Notes: a model not told the origin generated them from the letters alone. Shown: positions 34,644 through 46,090, numbered from the stretch's first letter. The stretch is 64,000 bases of DNA from Ceratopteris richardii (GCA_020310875.1 CM035428.1:101769661-101833660), one strand, 5' to 3'. Numbers and translations are program-made.

Positions 34644-36186
34644 TCAACCTATTATTTTCTGCAAAGATAAAGGTTTAGAAGATTTTGATGAATTTTTAAT
34701 ATTTTCTTCAATTTGTTTGATAGCATCTTCAATCCATTGTTTTTCCTTTTCTTTAATATTCTGAGCATTGCTTGTACTCTCATCAATTTCTTTGATATCT
34801 TCATCATTTTTTGTACTTATATTTTCATCATCTTCTTGCTCTTGAATGTCATCTTGAACTTTGTTTAAAATATGATTGTATTTTGCTTCCATAAAACTTT
34901 TAATCTTTTCAGGATCAAATATCTTATCATTATACAAAAACTTTGCATCAAGTTGGATATAGGTTGTGCCATCTTTATTACTTTTGACTTTGATTGATTT
35001 TTCATGCTCTTCTTTACATGGTTGAAATTTTTCATTCAGAAATTTCTCAAATCTTTTTGTATCTATATGTAGTAATTCATCTCGATTCACACTTATGGAG
35101 TTATGTTCACTTTGACTATTTTCTTCATTGTTAATATCATGGCTCAATTGACCTTTCAAAAATCCTACTTTCTCCTGATAAAAAAGTTTCTCATGTTCGA
35201 GGAAATTTGGATCACATACTACATAGTATTCTTCATCTTTATTTTTCAATTGAATTAAATTTTCATGTTCTTGCTCATCTTCTTCCAATCTTTCTTGCAA
35301 AATTTGTTCAACTTTTTGTTTATCCAATTTGATTTGTGCACTTCTCTTTTCTTCAAAATGTTTAACTTGATTGTCAATTGGTATCATAGTTTCTTGTTCA
35401 AAGGATCTCTTATCATCATTTTTTCCCTTTGATCTCCATTGTTTTCTAAATGATCTTGGCTTAGATTTTGTTTGATCAAAATATTCTTTAATTCCACCTC
35501 TTCCTAAATTCAAGTGTAAAGGTAAACGATTATGATAATCACATATTTTTCGTTCAATTTCAAGTACCAAATTTTGTCTACATGCATTCTCATATGCTAT
35601 ACAATTCCCATATATATGACCGATTTGATCACACCAAAAACATCTAATAGGTCGATTATGGACTCTATGTGGTCTTCTATGTAAAGTGCTAGGAGTGAAT
35701 CTTCTATGGTCAAGTAAAGTGTTGTTCAATAGAATGTGTAGATATATTTTGAACTTGAACTTGATGTTCATATTTACAATTGCATGTTGCAATTTCTTTC
35801 ACTTGATTCAATAGACTATCAATACTTTCTTTCACACTTGAAATTTCATAGCTAATAGTTTTGAATGTTGTAATCTCTTTCACATGATTTGATAGATTAT
35901 CCATACTTTCTTTCAAACTTGAAAGTTCATAGTGAACAGTTCCATCCAAATTACCAAACTGTGTAATTAATGAACTAATAACCTCATTAACGTCTTTCAT
36001 AAATGGAGTCATCATTGTAATACATGAAATTATTGAGTCAATTTTCGAGTAACGTTTTTCATCAATTATTCGTGACTCCATATCTTTGAATTGTTCATCA
36101 TATTCTAGAGACTTCTTTTCAATCAATGCTTCCACACTAGAACCTATGTCTTGTGTGGTGTGCTTTGCAACACCCTTTTTGCCCAT
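34644..36186 (-). pseudogene. E5 Gag-like protein with one frameshift
   Basis: The N-terminal frame (36186 to 35710, 158 codons) begins MGKKGVAKHTTQ and contains repeated helical segments (KESMDNLSNHVKEITT, KESIDSLLNQVKEIAT), likely coiled coil. The C-terminal frame (35792 to 34644) is shifted by one base; the switch falls near 35710-35740. It carries a CX2CX4HX4C zinc knuckle (CFWCDQIGHIYGNC, about 35585-35640), a basic RRPHRVHNRP region before it, and a long acidic/lysine-rich tail. The zinc knuckle and charge pattern support nucleic-acid binding as in Gag. No capsid motif is recognisable. A programmed frameshift is possible but a plain indel is likelier. It is unlike copia Gag elsewhere in the window. 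Confidence 0.7.
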
Positions 36187-36347
36187 TGTTCACTTATGTA
36201 ATGAAAAAGTAAACTATGAGTACCTGGATTTGGCTTGAAGAAGAGGTTTCAATGAAAATATAGCTTTGTAGCACCTTCGATCGATGAGAAGGGTGAAGTG
36301 AAGAGGATAAGAAACGTGCAAGTTTCTGAGTTGTAATGTCGTTTCTT
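36187..36347 (-). other. E5 leader between LTR and Gag
   Basis: This short leader is followed toward the LTR by cacgtcgggttcaa (36348-36361), the primer-site position. I see no tRNA-Met-type site. Confidence 0.5.
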
Positions 36348-36362
36348 CACGTCGGGTTCAAA

Positions 36363-37440
36363 TGTCGAGAAGATGGCACACGGTTGGTGGATCAGTTCAA
36401 CCGCAAAGTCCAATGGGGCACGCAGGGTGCTTCAAGCAACTCAGGTGGTGGAATGGAGACTCAAAAAGAATATTTAAACTCAAAAATAATTGATGAGATC
36501 ATCACATGATAGGAGAAAAAAAACTTTGATTCATAATAAAAATTGTTCATACAATTGTCATGAAAATAGTAAAAAGATACAAGTTACCGATTCACCATAA
36601 ATCATAAAGTTGGTTCATAATGTTGATTCATAATTTCTTCATGTGTGTAGAGCCTCATTGTCATAAAACAGAACCTCCATGTCCTTCTTCAAAATATGTG
36701 TGTAACCTCCATGTTCTTCAACTCCTCCATGTCTTCAACTCCTTCAAGAGAATATTACACCTCCTCCTAGAGGGCTTCAACCATCAACGATAATATGGAA
36801 GCTTGAGTCTTCAACGTTGAACTTTAGATCATATGAGTCCAAGTGATGCTTAGAAGTGAGGCTAGACCTCCAATATATAGTTTTAGAAGTTCCATGCGAT
36901 GGCTTTATTGAAAAGCTACGTTAGAACTTTCAAAACGTATCCGCAAAACTTTTGAAAAGCATCCGCAAAACTTTTGAAAAGCATATGGCTTTATTTCCAA
37001 AAAGCTCTTTCGCATGCGATATGATAAAAAAGCTACGATCCATTATGGAAAAGTATTGCTTGCGTCGTAAATAGCGTTTGTATTGATTTTACAATGTTTG
37101 GCTTTTGATTTTAAGTTTACTTTCTTTTCATTTTAATTGCTTTCACACTTACATAGCTTTCATGTTCATATGGGTATACAAGGGTTCAAGTGAACACAAG
37201 TTAATGTGTACACACACAAATAAGAGATCTCATAACTCCACCATCAATTTTTTATCTATAAGGGAAACAAACTGCCTTTTTCTCATGACCTTCAAGCTTT
37301 AGATGACCTTCTCAAAATCCGATGTTACTTCTCCAAAAGTGTTTCATCCAAGTGATTCTGATATTATTGGAAATATTGATGTCTTGAAGATCATTCTGTT
37401 AAGGTTTGATGTTTATTGTAGAGATAAAATCTATACGACA
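36363..37440 (-). repeat. E5 5' LTR
   Basis: It is 1078 bp; the 22-bp excess over the other LTR is a tandem duplication at 36939-36982 (unit atccgcaaaacttttgaaaagc twice). It ends CGACA and is followed by CCGCC. Confidence 0.9.
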
Positions 37441-37565
37441 CCGCCGCTCGTTTGTGTTTGTGAAAAGCATATCTAAAAAGAAACATGTTTTTCATGTTGC
37501 GCCGTCCAGGAATTGAACTTGCGTGGATTGCTTGAGAGAGTCACATTCCAGCCAATGCACCAACA
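37441..37565 (-). repeat. E4 5' LTR, outer 125 bp
   Basis: It resumes the E4 LTR after E5 and ends CACCAACA at 37565. The flank is cgctt; E4's other end is truncated, so the target duplication cannot be checked. Confidence 0.8.
37498..37565 (-). other. tRNA-Gly-like sequence at the start of the E4 LTR
   Basis: The first 68 bases of the LTR on the minus strand resemble a tRNA 5'-truncated by a few bases. The A-box-like tggtgcattgg lies at 37552-37562, 32 bases later the B-box-like agttcaattcc at 37509-37519, then a ggcgca 3' end. Length and sequence fit tRNA-Gly(GCC) best from memory, but the anticodon stem does not pair well, so it is not a functional tRNA gene. Confidence 0.5.
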
Positions 37566-37645
37566 CGCTTTTCATGTACAATGACCATTATGGATAGCCA
37601 GATATCCTGTTCTATTGTGAGGAAGATGGACTATTGGGACATTGT

Positions 37646-37876
37646 TTTCCAACAGACTTGTGTGGAAAAATGCCTACACATGCCTTAGGAGGATCTTCCT
37701 ACTTCTTCTTACTTGTTGATGACTATAGCAGGAAGATGTGGGTGTACTTCCTTGGTGATAAGGCTAAAGCTTTTGGTAAGTTTAAAGAATGGCTTCAGGT
37801 TGTTGAAACCGAAACAGGGAAGAAGATGAAGACATTTAGGACAGACGGTGGTGGTGAGTTCACATCAACAGAGTTT
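37646..37876 (+). pseudogene. H integrase core, part 1
   Basis: It reads TDLCGKMPTHALGG, FFLLVDDYSRKMWVYFLG and RTDGGGEFTS, holding two of the three catalytic Asp/Glu blocks of a copia integrase. The frame ends where E6 is inserted after the AGTTT target (37872-37876). Confidence 0.9.
37872..37876. repeat. E6 left target-site duplication (AGTTT)
   Basis: It is repeated exactly at 44866-44870 beyond the third LTR. Confidence 0.95.
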
Positions 37877-38936
37877 TGTTGAGAGAGGATGGTTGGATAC
37901 ACCTAGAAGATTGAGTAGGTGCTGCTAATCTTGCTTTGCACCAGCCCTCAGTGACTCCAGATATGATTAGTAGACACCCTTAGCTTCCAAATGATACCAA
38001 GAGATCATATATGTACTTTGCAAATGATGTGTGTAGTGATCAAATCAAAACAGACTACTTGATACTTCACAAATCCAAGAAAACTTGCTATTTTGGTATT
38101 GACACCTGCTCAGTCTTTCACTCAGTATGACCAGCACACTTACAATTGATCAAATTCTTTTTGGAAATATTAAATAGCTTAACAAGCTATCATTTGCAAG
38201 TGGAATGAGAAGAAATGACAAACCATACTCTGAGAAATCACTTTAGCAAAATAAAGTTTACCCCCGATATTTTAGGAGCTCTGCAGACACAGACCAGTGA
38301 GCACTTCGACTGCGATTTCTCTGCAATGGCTGAACCAAAATGCTTTAAATTTTGTAGGTATGTAGACAACTTCGAGCTGAATCCAATGTGCTTTGAATCA
38401 CTTGATTTGGTTGAGAAATCACCGAGATATGCCTCTTTAAAGTTGACAGACTTGAAGGTAGACAACTCAGAGAATACAGATATGATATATGAACAATGTA
38501 TGTATTAAATCATATTGATGTACATTCCCATTGACATGATAAACATAGTCCAATGGTACTCAGAGGTGTAGGCTATAGAGTAGACCTCACACACTCAATG
38601 ATCACAGATGTTAGCCTCGGGAATGGTGAAGAACACCCACGACTTTTTGCTTGTAGTTTTTATAGGAATTGAGTGATGATTTGAATTTGAATTCAAATCA
38701 ATCTCCTAGAATCTTTCACCTAAAAGTTGATTGAGATATTCTCTCAATTAGACAACAACCTTTTCCATGACTTCCAATCAATTAGATGTGATTACATAAA
38801 ATGCCAAGTCACTAAGACTTTTACAAGAGATAAAATGGTAAGAACTTATAAGCATAAGTTCCTATAGTCCTTCTCTCATGTTGAGTCTTCAAGATAGTAT
38901 CCAAGCAAAATTGTGAAGGCTTGAATTGCACCAACA
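37877..38936 (-). repeat. E6 LTR1
   Basis: It is 1060 bp, TGTTGAGAG to CACCAACA. Promoter module (minus): palindrome about 38679-38699, TATA 38658-38664, cccacgacttttt 38636-38648. Confidence 0.94.
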
Positions 38937-38946
38937 GCTCCCCCTC
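38937..38946 (-). other. E6 polypurine tract (first)
   Basis: The minus strand reads gagggggagc next to LTR1. Confidence 0.9.
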
Positions 38947-38977
38947 AAGCCAAACATTTTGGCTCAAGTCTTCAGCT

Positions 38978-41900
38978 TTATTCTTCAATCACATCCTGCA
39001 ATCCAATCATGGATTTGAATCTGCATAACTTGTTTCCATCCAAAGCTTTAGTAAGTAAATCTGCACATTGCATATTAGTGGACACATAAGTCAATTGAAT
39101 GTCTTTGCTTAGCAACTTTTCTCTCACATAGTGGTAATGAACCTCTATGTGTTTTGTCCTAGCATGATATATTTGATTAGCTGCAAGGTGAAGTGAACTT
39201 GTGTTATCTCCAAAGATAATTGGAGGCCTTGTGTATAGGCCTAACTCTGTATGCAAAAGCTTCAACCAGATAGCTTCTTGAGTGGCATTGGCTAGCCCTC
39301 TATACTCTGCTTCAGTAGATGACAAAGCTACTGTAGGTTGTTTCTTGGCTGACCAAGAAATAGGTTTATCACCTGCAAAACATATGTATCCTGTTGTGCT
39401 TCTCCTATCATCCTTGCATCCTACCCAATCTGCATCTGAATATACTTTAATATCAATATCTGATGTATAAGGAAAGTACAAACCATGGTTTTGAGTTCCC
39501 TTTAGATACTTCAAAATCTTCTTTGCTGCCTCTAGGTGAGGTACCCTTGGTTTGTGCATGAATTGGCTTAGCACACTAACTCCATATGCTATGTCAATTC
39601 TGGTTAAGGTAGCATAATTCAAACTACCTACCATACTTTGGTATCCTGTAATGTCTTGGACTTCATCACCTTCATGAGCACTAAGCTTTAGGTTGACCTC
39701 CATTGGAGTGCTTGAGACTTTAGCATCCTGCAAATTAAACCTCTTCAACATGTCTTGAATATACTTCTTCTGAGTGATAAAGATACCTGAGTTTGTATAA
39801 ATCAATTCAAGACCTAAGAAGTACTTTAATAATCCAAGATCATTGATCTTGAATGCCTTCATCATCTGTCCTTTGATGTGTCTAATCCCACTGACATCAT
39901 TGCCTATAATGATGATGTCATCAACATAAACACAGAGATAGATTACCTCTAAATTGTTCCTTTTGATAAACAGTGATGTATCTGCCTTGCTCATTATAAA
40001 TCCTTGGTCTTGGAGATAGGTTGTCAACCTGTAATTCCATGCTCTAGGTCCCTGCTTCAAACCATACAGAGCCTTCTTCAATTTACAAACATAATTTACC
40101 TTCTTGGGATCTTCATAGCCAGGTGGTTGTGACATGTAGACTTCTTCAGATATCCATCCATTCAAGAAAGCATTCTTGACATCTACTTGGTACATGTTCC
40201 AATTTTTTGATGCAGCTACACTCACCAATACTCTGATTGTTGGCATCTTAGCCACAGGAGAAAATGTCTCCTCATAATCAATGCCTTGGGTTTGTGCAAA
40301 ACCCTTGGCTACCAACCTAGCTTTGTACCTGTTGATTGTACCATCAGAGTTCCTCTTTAGTTTGTAGATCCATCTGGATCCTATCACCTTCATAGAGTCC
40401 TTCTTGGGTACCAACTCCCATGTGTCACTCTCCTTGAGAGCTTCTATTTCTTCATCCATAGCTCCTTTCCATTTTGGTTTGGTGATTGCCTCTTCATATG
40501 AACCTAGTTCTTCACTTAACAAGTCCTTTGCAAGATAAAGTGAATGCTTAGTTACAAGAGATGTATCATACCCATATCTGATAGGCTTCTTACTTTCTCT
40601 CTGAGATCTCCTCATTGCTTGAGTTGAAGATTCTGGTATATCCTCAAGCTTCTTCATCTTTAACTTGCCTTTGGACTTCCATGCCTTGAATTCTTCAAGA
40701 TTGATTGTGTCATCATCTTCTGAACTTGAGTCTTCCTTCTGGATTGGTTCCTCCTTTGAGAGTTTTGGAAACTCCTCTTCCAAATCATAGGGTAGACTAA
40801 CCTTCCTGCATTCATTCTCATACCATGAGTCATTCTCATCAAAGATGACATCTCTGCTTACCTTGAACCCTTTATTGGTTGGGTTGTAGAATCTGTACCC
40901 TTTTTTATTCAAATCATAACCAATGAAGATACATTTTTCAGCTTTAGGGTCTAGCTTTCCCCTTACCTGTGAGGGAATATGCACATATGCTACACAACCA
41001 AAGATTTTGCAATGATCCAAAGATGGTCTCTTACCATGCCAAGCTTCATATGGTGTCATGCCATCAAGCGACTTTGATGGCAACCTGTTTATGAGATAGG
41101 TGGCAGTAGATACACTCTCTGCCCAAAGATAATTTGGTAACTTCTTTTCATTAAGCATAGACCTAGCTGTTTCAACAATAAGCCTATTCCAATCTTTTCA
41201 ACAAAATGCTTAGTATCATCACCTGTCTGCACTTAATGTTTGCCTTTGGGTTCTTCCAAATCACGAAGTAGTGCCACATTGCCAGCTACATGATTAGAAC
41301 ATCCTGAATCAATATTGAATAAGTGATCATCATTGATACCTGACTTAGAAGTCATATTCATGATCAATAGGGAGTCTTCTTGCTCCTCTGTGTAGTTGTT
41401 GTAATCCCTTCTATTTCTGAATCCACCTTGGTAGTTATTATTGTGGTTGTGGTTGTAATTGTTGTTGTACTGATTTTTGTATCCATTGTAGCCTTGGTGT
41501 TGGTTGAACCTTCCTCTGCCTTGAGAGTATCCACCTCTTTGATGGCCTCTTCCTCTCTGATTCTTATAGTTTCTGTAACACTCATCTGTGGTATCGTTAG
41601 ACAATCCACAAATGTTTCATGGTGATGAGTTGTAGGGTCTCCCCCTACCTGACTTACCTCCTCTGCCTCTACGTCTTGAAGATCTACCTCTCCCTGCATA
41701 GTTAGTTTGGGAGGTAGAGCCTTCTTCTTCTTGCTTCTTCCCTTTACCTTTATCCTTAATCTTCTTATCAGTATATAGATCAGAGGGGTTGTTACCTTTT
41801 GATTGATCTCCAGCCTTTGTAAACTTTGCTTCATAGTTGGCCCATGAGAGTTGTGAGATCTGGGGTATGCATGTCCATGTAGAGATCCATTGCAGTGGTG

Positions 41901-42415
41901 AAGCTTTCCCACTTATCATCTGCCTTGAGTCCATTTGTTATTTGCCTTACTATTTGTTCCTCTTCAATCTCCTCTCCAATGCTTGCTAATTGGTCTGCCA
42001 CATCTTTAATCTTGGTCACATACTCTGAGACTGATTGCTTGGGCTGCTTCCTAAGGGTTGTGAATTCAATCCACAGTTGATTCTTCCTCGCCCTTGTGTT
42101 GGAAGAGAAGTATGATGATAGGGTTTCCCAAGTCTCTTGGGAAGTCTTACAGTTCCTAATATGAGGTAAAAGGAAATCAGATATATAGTTAAGAAGGTAA
42201 GACCTTGCCAATGCATCTTTTGCACACCATGTGTTGAGCCTCTCTTGTTCATCCTTGGTGGGTAGTCCTCTTGCTTTGAATGAGGGCAATTCCTCATCTC
42301 CTGAGATGAATCCAAATAAGCTTCTTCCTTGTAGATAGGTCTTCATCCTTAGAGACCAAGCTTGGTAATTGTTCCTATCCAATTTGTCAATGAATGAAGG
42401 AAAACCATCTCCCAT
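38978..42415 (-). pseudogene. E6 gag-pol with internal deletion; RT half open
   Basis: Gag starts at 42415 (MGDGFPSF). An 8-base deletion near 41838 shifts the frame. A stop at 41617-41619 replaces the first zinc-knuckle Cys, and the zinc-knuckle His reads Asp. The protease IDSGC motif survives (about 41300-41315). A TAA lies at 41233-41235. Near 41190 the sequence jumps from just after the protease to the end of the integrase core, with gattggaat at the join, removing about 0.8 kb. From 41158 to 38978 a 726-codon frame is fully open: integrase C-terminus (YEAWHGKRPSLDHC), linker, RT with YVDD (39917-39928) and RNase H ([19 protein letters not shown]). It could not make Gag, or an active integrase. 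Confidence 0.93.
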
Positions 42416-42427
42416 GTTACCTTATTT

Positions 42428-42439
42428 GCTCTGATACCA
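42428..42439 (-). other. E6 primer-binding site (initiator tRNA-Met)
   Basis: The minus strand reads tggtatcagagc, one base inside LTR2. No PBS accompanies LTR3. Confidence 0.93.
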
Positions 42440-42440
42440 C

Positions 42441-43501
42441 TGTTGAGAGAGGATGGTTGGATACACCTAGAAGATTGAGTAGGTGCTGCTAATCCTGCTT
42501 TGCACCAGCCCTCAGTGACTCCAGATATGATTAGTAGACACCCTTAGCTTCCAAATGATACCAAGAGATCATATATGTACTTTGCAAATGATGTGTGTAG
42601 TGATCAAATCAAAACAGACTACTTGATACTTCACAAATCCAAGAAAACTTGCTATTTTGGTATTGACGCCTGCTCAGTCTTTCACTCAGTATGACCAGCA
42701 CACTTACAATTGATCAAATTCCTTTTGGGCATATTAAATTAGCTTAACAAGCTATCATTTGCAAGTGGAATGAGAAGAAATGACAAACCATACTCTGAGA
42801 AATCACTTTAGCAAAATAAAGTTTACCCCCGATATTTTAGGAGCTCTGCAGACACAGACCAGTGAGCACTTCGACTAAGATTTCTCTGCAATGGCTGAAC
42901 CAAAATGCTTTAGATTTTGTAGGTATGTAGACAACTTCGAGCTGAATCCAATGTGCTTTGAATCACTTGATTTGGTTGAGAAATCACCGAGATATGCCTC
43001 TTTAAAGTTGACAGACTTGAAGGTAGACAACTCAGAGAATACAGATATGATATATGAACAATGTATGTATTAAATCATATTGATGTACATTCCCATTGAC
43101 ATGATAAACATATTCCAATGGTACTCAGAGGTGTAGGCTATAGAGTAGACCTTACACACTCAATGATCACAGATGTTAGCCTCGGGAATGGTGAAGAACA
43201 CCCACGACTTTTTGCTTGTAGTTTTTATAGGAATTGAGTGATGATTTGAATTTGAATTCAAATCAATCTCCTAGAATCTTTCACCTAAAAGTTGATTGAG
43301 ATATTCTCTCAATTAGACAACAACCTTTTCCATGACTTCCAATCAATTAGATGTGATTACATAAAATGCCAAGTCACTAAGACTTTTACAAGAGATAAAA
43401 TGGTAAGAACTTATAAGCATAAGTTCCTATAGTCCTTCTCTCATGTTGAGTCTTCAAGATAGTATCCAAGCCAAATTGTGAAGGCTTGAATTGCACCAAC
43501 T
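42441..43501 (-). repeat. E6 LTR2
   Basis: It is 1061 bp and nearly identical to LTR1. Its right terminus reads CCAACT instead of CCAACA. TATA at 43223-43229 and cccacgacttttt at 43201-43213. Confidence 0.94.
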
Positions 43502-43511
43502 GCTCCCCCTC
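43502..43511 (-). other. E6 polypurine tract (second)
   Basis: Gagggggagc on the minus strand beside LTR2, which makes LTR2 the 3' LTR of the partial second unit as well as the 5' LTR of the first. Confidence 0.88.
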
Positions 43512-43542
43512 AAGCCAAACATTTTGGCTCAAGTCTTCAGCT

Positions 43543-43900
43543 TTATTCTTCAATCACATCCTGCAATCCAATCATGGATTTGAATCTGCATAACTTGTTT
43601 GCATCCAAAGCTTTAGTAAGTAAATCTGCACATTGCATATTAGTGGACACATAAGTCAATTGAATGTCTTTGCTTAGCAATTTTTCTCTCACATAGTGGT
43701 AATGAACCTCTATGTGTTTTGTCCTAGCATGATATATTTGATTAGCTGCAAGGTGAAGTGAACTTGTGTTATCTCCAAAGATAATTGGAGGCCTTGTGTA
43801 TAGGCCTAACTCTGTATACAAAAGCTTCAACCAGATAGCTTCTTGAGTGGCATTGGCTAGCCCTCTATACTCTGCTTCAGTAGATGACAAAGCTACTGTA
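43543..43900 (-). pseudogene. Second copy of the E6 RNase H end
   Basis: It carries 118 codons from [12 protein letters not shown] to the normal end (GLQDVIEE), nearly identical to 38978-39335. It is cut at gctactgtag, where it joins the middle of LTR3. The sequences on both sides of the join share GTAG. Confidence 0.93.
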
Positions 43901-44865
43901 GACACCCTTAGCTTCCAAATGATACCAAGAGATCATATATGTACTTTGCAAATGATGTGTGTAGTGATCAAATCAAAACAGACTACTTGATACTTCACAA
44001 ATCCAAGAAAACTTGCTATTTTGGTATTGACGCCTGCTCAGTCTTTCACTCAGTATGACCAGCACACTTAGAATTGATCAAATTCCTTTTGGAAATATTA
44101 AATTAGCTTAACAAGCTATCATTTGCAAGTGGAATGAGAAGAAATGACAAACCATACTCTGAGAAATCACTTTAGCAAAATAAAGTTTACCCCCGATATT
44201 TTAGGAGCTCTGCAGACACAGACCAGTGAGCACTTCGACTAAGATTTCTCTGCAATGGCTGAACCAAAATGCTTTACATTTTGTAGGTATGTAGACAACT
44301 TGGAGCTGAATCCAATGTGCTTTGAATCACTTGATTTGGTTAAGAAATCACGGAGATATGCCTCTTTAAAGTTGACAGACTTGAAGGTAGACAACTCAGA
44401 GAATACAGATATGATATATGAACAATGTATCTATTAAATCATATTGATGTACATTCCCATTGACATGATAAACATAGTCCAATGGTACTCAGAGGTGTAG
44501 GCTATAGAGTAGACCTCACACACTCAATGATCACAGATGTTAGCCTCGGGAATGGTGAAGAACACCCACGACTTTTTGCTTGTAGTTTTTATAGGAATTG
44601 AGTGATGATTTGAATTTGAATTCAAATCAATCTCCTAGAATCTTTCACCTAAAAGTTGATTGAGATATTGTCTCAATTAAAAAACAACCTTTTCCACGAC
44701 TTCCAATCAATTAGATGTGATTACATAAAATGCCAAGTCACTAAGACTTTTACAAGAGATAAAATGGTAAGAACTTATAAGCATAAGTTCCTATAGTCCT
44801 TCTCTCATGTTGAGTCTTCAAGATAGTATCCAAGCCAAATTGTGAAGGCTTGAATTGCACCAACA
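43901..44865 (-). repeat. E6 LTR3, outer 96 bp missing
   Basis: It begins at gacaccctta, which corresponds to 42537 in LTR2, and runs to CACCAACA at 44865. It is followed by AGTTT. Confidence 0.93.
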
Positions 44866-46090
44866 AGTTTGAAGATTTCTGCAAGATTAAGAGGATCAAG
44901 CATCAACTCATAGTGGCACATAGTCCTCAAAAGAAGGGTGTTGCAGAACATCAAAATCGAACCATCACGGAGATGGCAAGGTGCATGTTGAAAGGAAAGG
45001 GTTTGCCTAATCAATTTTGGGCAGAGGCTAATCTAGATCTTGAATCAAAGCTACACTAAGGCACTTGATGGAAAGACTCCACAAGAAGCCTATACGGGCA
45101 AAAAGCTTTCCGTTTCACATTTCAGAGTATTTGGAAGAGAATGTTATGTACATGTTTTAGATAGGGAGAGAAACAAGCTTCAAGCAAAAAGCATCAAATG
45201 TATCTTCCTAGGGTACATCAAAAATAAGAAGGCTTATAAGCTTTATGACCCTGGGGCTAAGAATATCATGGCAAATCGTTATGTGGTGTTTAAGGAGGAG
45301 CAGCCACATGCCATGGAGGAGGAAAAGAGATCTTCCACTTTATCATCAGGCGAAGGGGCAATCCACTATGAACGTGGCCCAAGAGCTATCCCTTCTACAC
45401 AAGGGAAGGAAGCATCATCTTCAGATCCTGAGTATTGAAAGTCATCAACCTGCCGACACCCAAGTGGAAAAGCCATTGCCATGTTGGGTGAGGCAGCTCT
45501 ATGATTTTGCAAATCCCATTCCAGAGTCACTAGAGCAGGTTGCAGATGGATCGAGGTAATCATAGAGAATAGAGGAACAGAGACGAGAAAGTGCCCATAT
45601 TGTAAACACAACCTTGATGGCTAATCTCATTCAAGAAGAAGCAAAGGAACCAACCAATGTGGAAGAGACACTCCATGATTCCAATTGGAAGGCTACCATG
45701 CAAACAGAATACAAGAATATCATGAAGATGGAACTTAGGAGCTAGTGGATCGACCCACTAGGCGTAAAGTCATTGGCACCAAGTGGGTCTGGAAGCTAAA
45801 GTACAAGGCTGATGGTACTCTAGAAAAGTATAAAACAAGACTTGTTGCACACGTCTACTCACAAGTTGAAGGCATTGACTTTTGTGAATCATTTGCCCCG
45901 ACTGCAAGAATGACTATTATTCGAGTAGTACTAGTTGTAGCTGCACATAAGCATTCGCATGGCTATCACATGTATGTCAAATCAGTGTTCCTGAATGGAG
46001 ACCTTAAGGAGGAGGTATATGTGTCTTTGCCATCAAGGTTTGAGGCTCCCCATTTAGAGAACAAGGTATGTAAGCTGAAGAAGGCATTAT
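44866..46090 (+). pseudogene. H integrase end to RT start, part 2
   Basis: It continues H after E6: KFEDFCKIKRIKHQL, SPQKKGVAEHQNRTITEMAR (integrase Glu block), a small deletion and frameshift near 45025-45045, SHFRVFGRECYVHV, CIFLGYIKNKKAYKLYDP, then a linker with several stops (45436-45740). RT opens at about 45745: [59 protein letters not shown]. It is cut by E8 after the ATTAT target (46086-46090). Confidence 0.9.
46086..46090. repeat. E8 left target-site duplication (ATTAT)
   Basis: It is repeated exactly at 52532-52536. Confidence 0.95.

Larger units (their letters stand above)
32123..37440 (-). mobile_element. E5: LTR retrotransposon carrying only a Gag-like gene
   Basis: LTRs of 1056 bp (32123-33178) and 1078 bp (36363-37440) both start TGTCG and end with GACA. 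The 3.18-kb interior holds a zinc-knuckle Gag-like protein near its 5' end and a tandem-repeat array near its 3' end, with no protease, integrase or RT. This is the layout described for terminal-repeat retrotransposons with a Gag domain. Its movement would need Pol from another element. E5 is nested in the right LTR of E4. Confidence 0.88.
27825..37565 (-). mobile_element. E4: non-coding LTR retrotransposon split by E5
   Basis: The left LTR (27825-29029) and right LTR (30964-32122 continued at 37441-37565) flank about 1.93 kb with no recognisable protein. The right LTR is followed on its inner side by a tRNA-Met-type PBS, so sense is minus. The left LTR lacks its outer 85 bp. With coding capacity absent and LTRs of about 1.28 kb, it fits a large retrotransposon derivative mobilised in trans. 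E5 is inserted in its right LTR. Confidence 0.82.
37877..44865 (-). mobile_element. E6: copia element with three LTRs
   Basis: From left: LTR1, polypurine tract, pol and gag, PBS, LTR2, a second polypurine tract, a second copy of the RNase H end, and LTR3 lacking its outer 96 bp. The outer flanks share AGTTT, so the whole array occupies one insertion site. The interior between LTR1 and LTR2 is about 790 bp shorter than in E1 because of a deletion through protease and integrase. Sense is minus. An LTR recombination or tandem integration followed by deletion explains the extra unit. Confidence 0.93.

Noticed and set aside
35710..35792. Programmed ribosomal frameshift in E5 Gag
   Set aside because: The two frames overlap and a one-base shift would join them, but I see no convincing slippery heptamer; a simple indel is likelier with a single copy in hand.
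34644..36186. Host nuclear gene for a charged zinc-knuckle protein
   Set aside because: It lies squarely between matching LTRs in Gag position, with no introns or host-gene context.
37498..37565. Genuine tRNA gene
   Set aside because: The acceptor 5' strand is missing and the anticodon stem does not pair; it is part of an LTR. I kept it only as tRNA-like.
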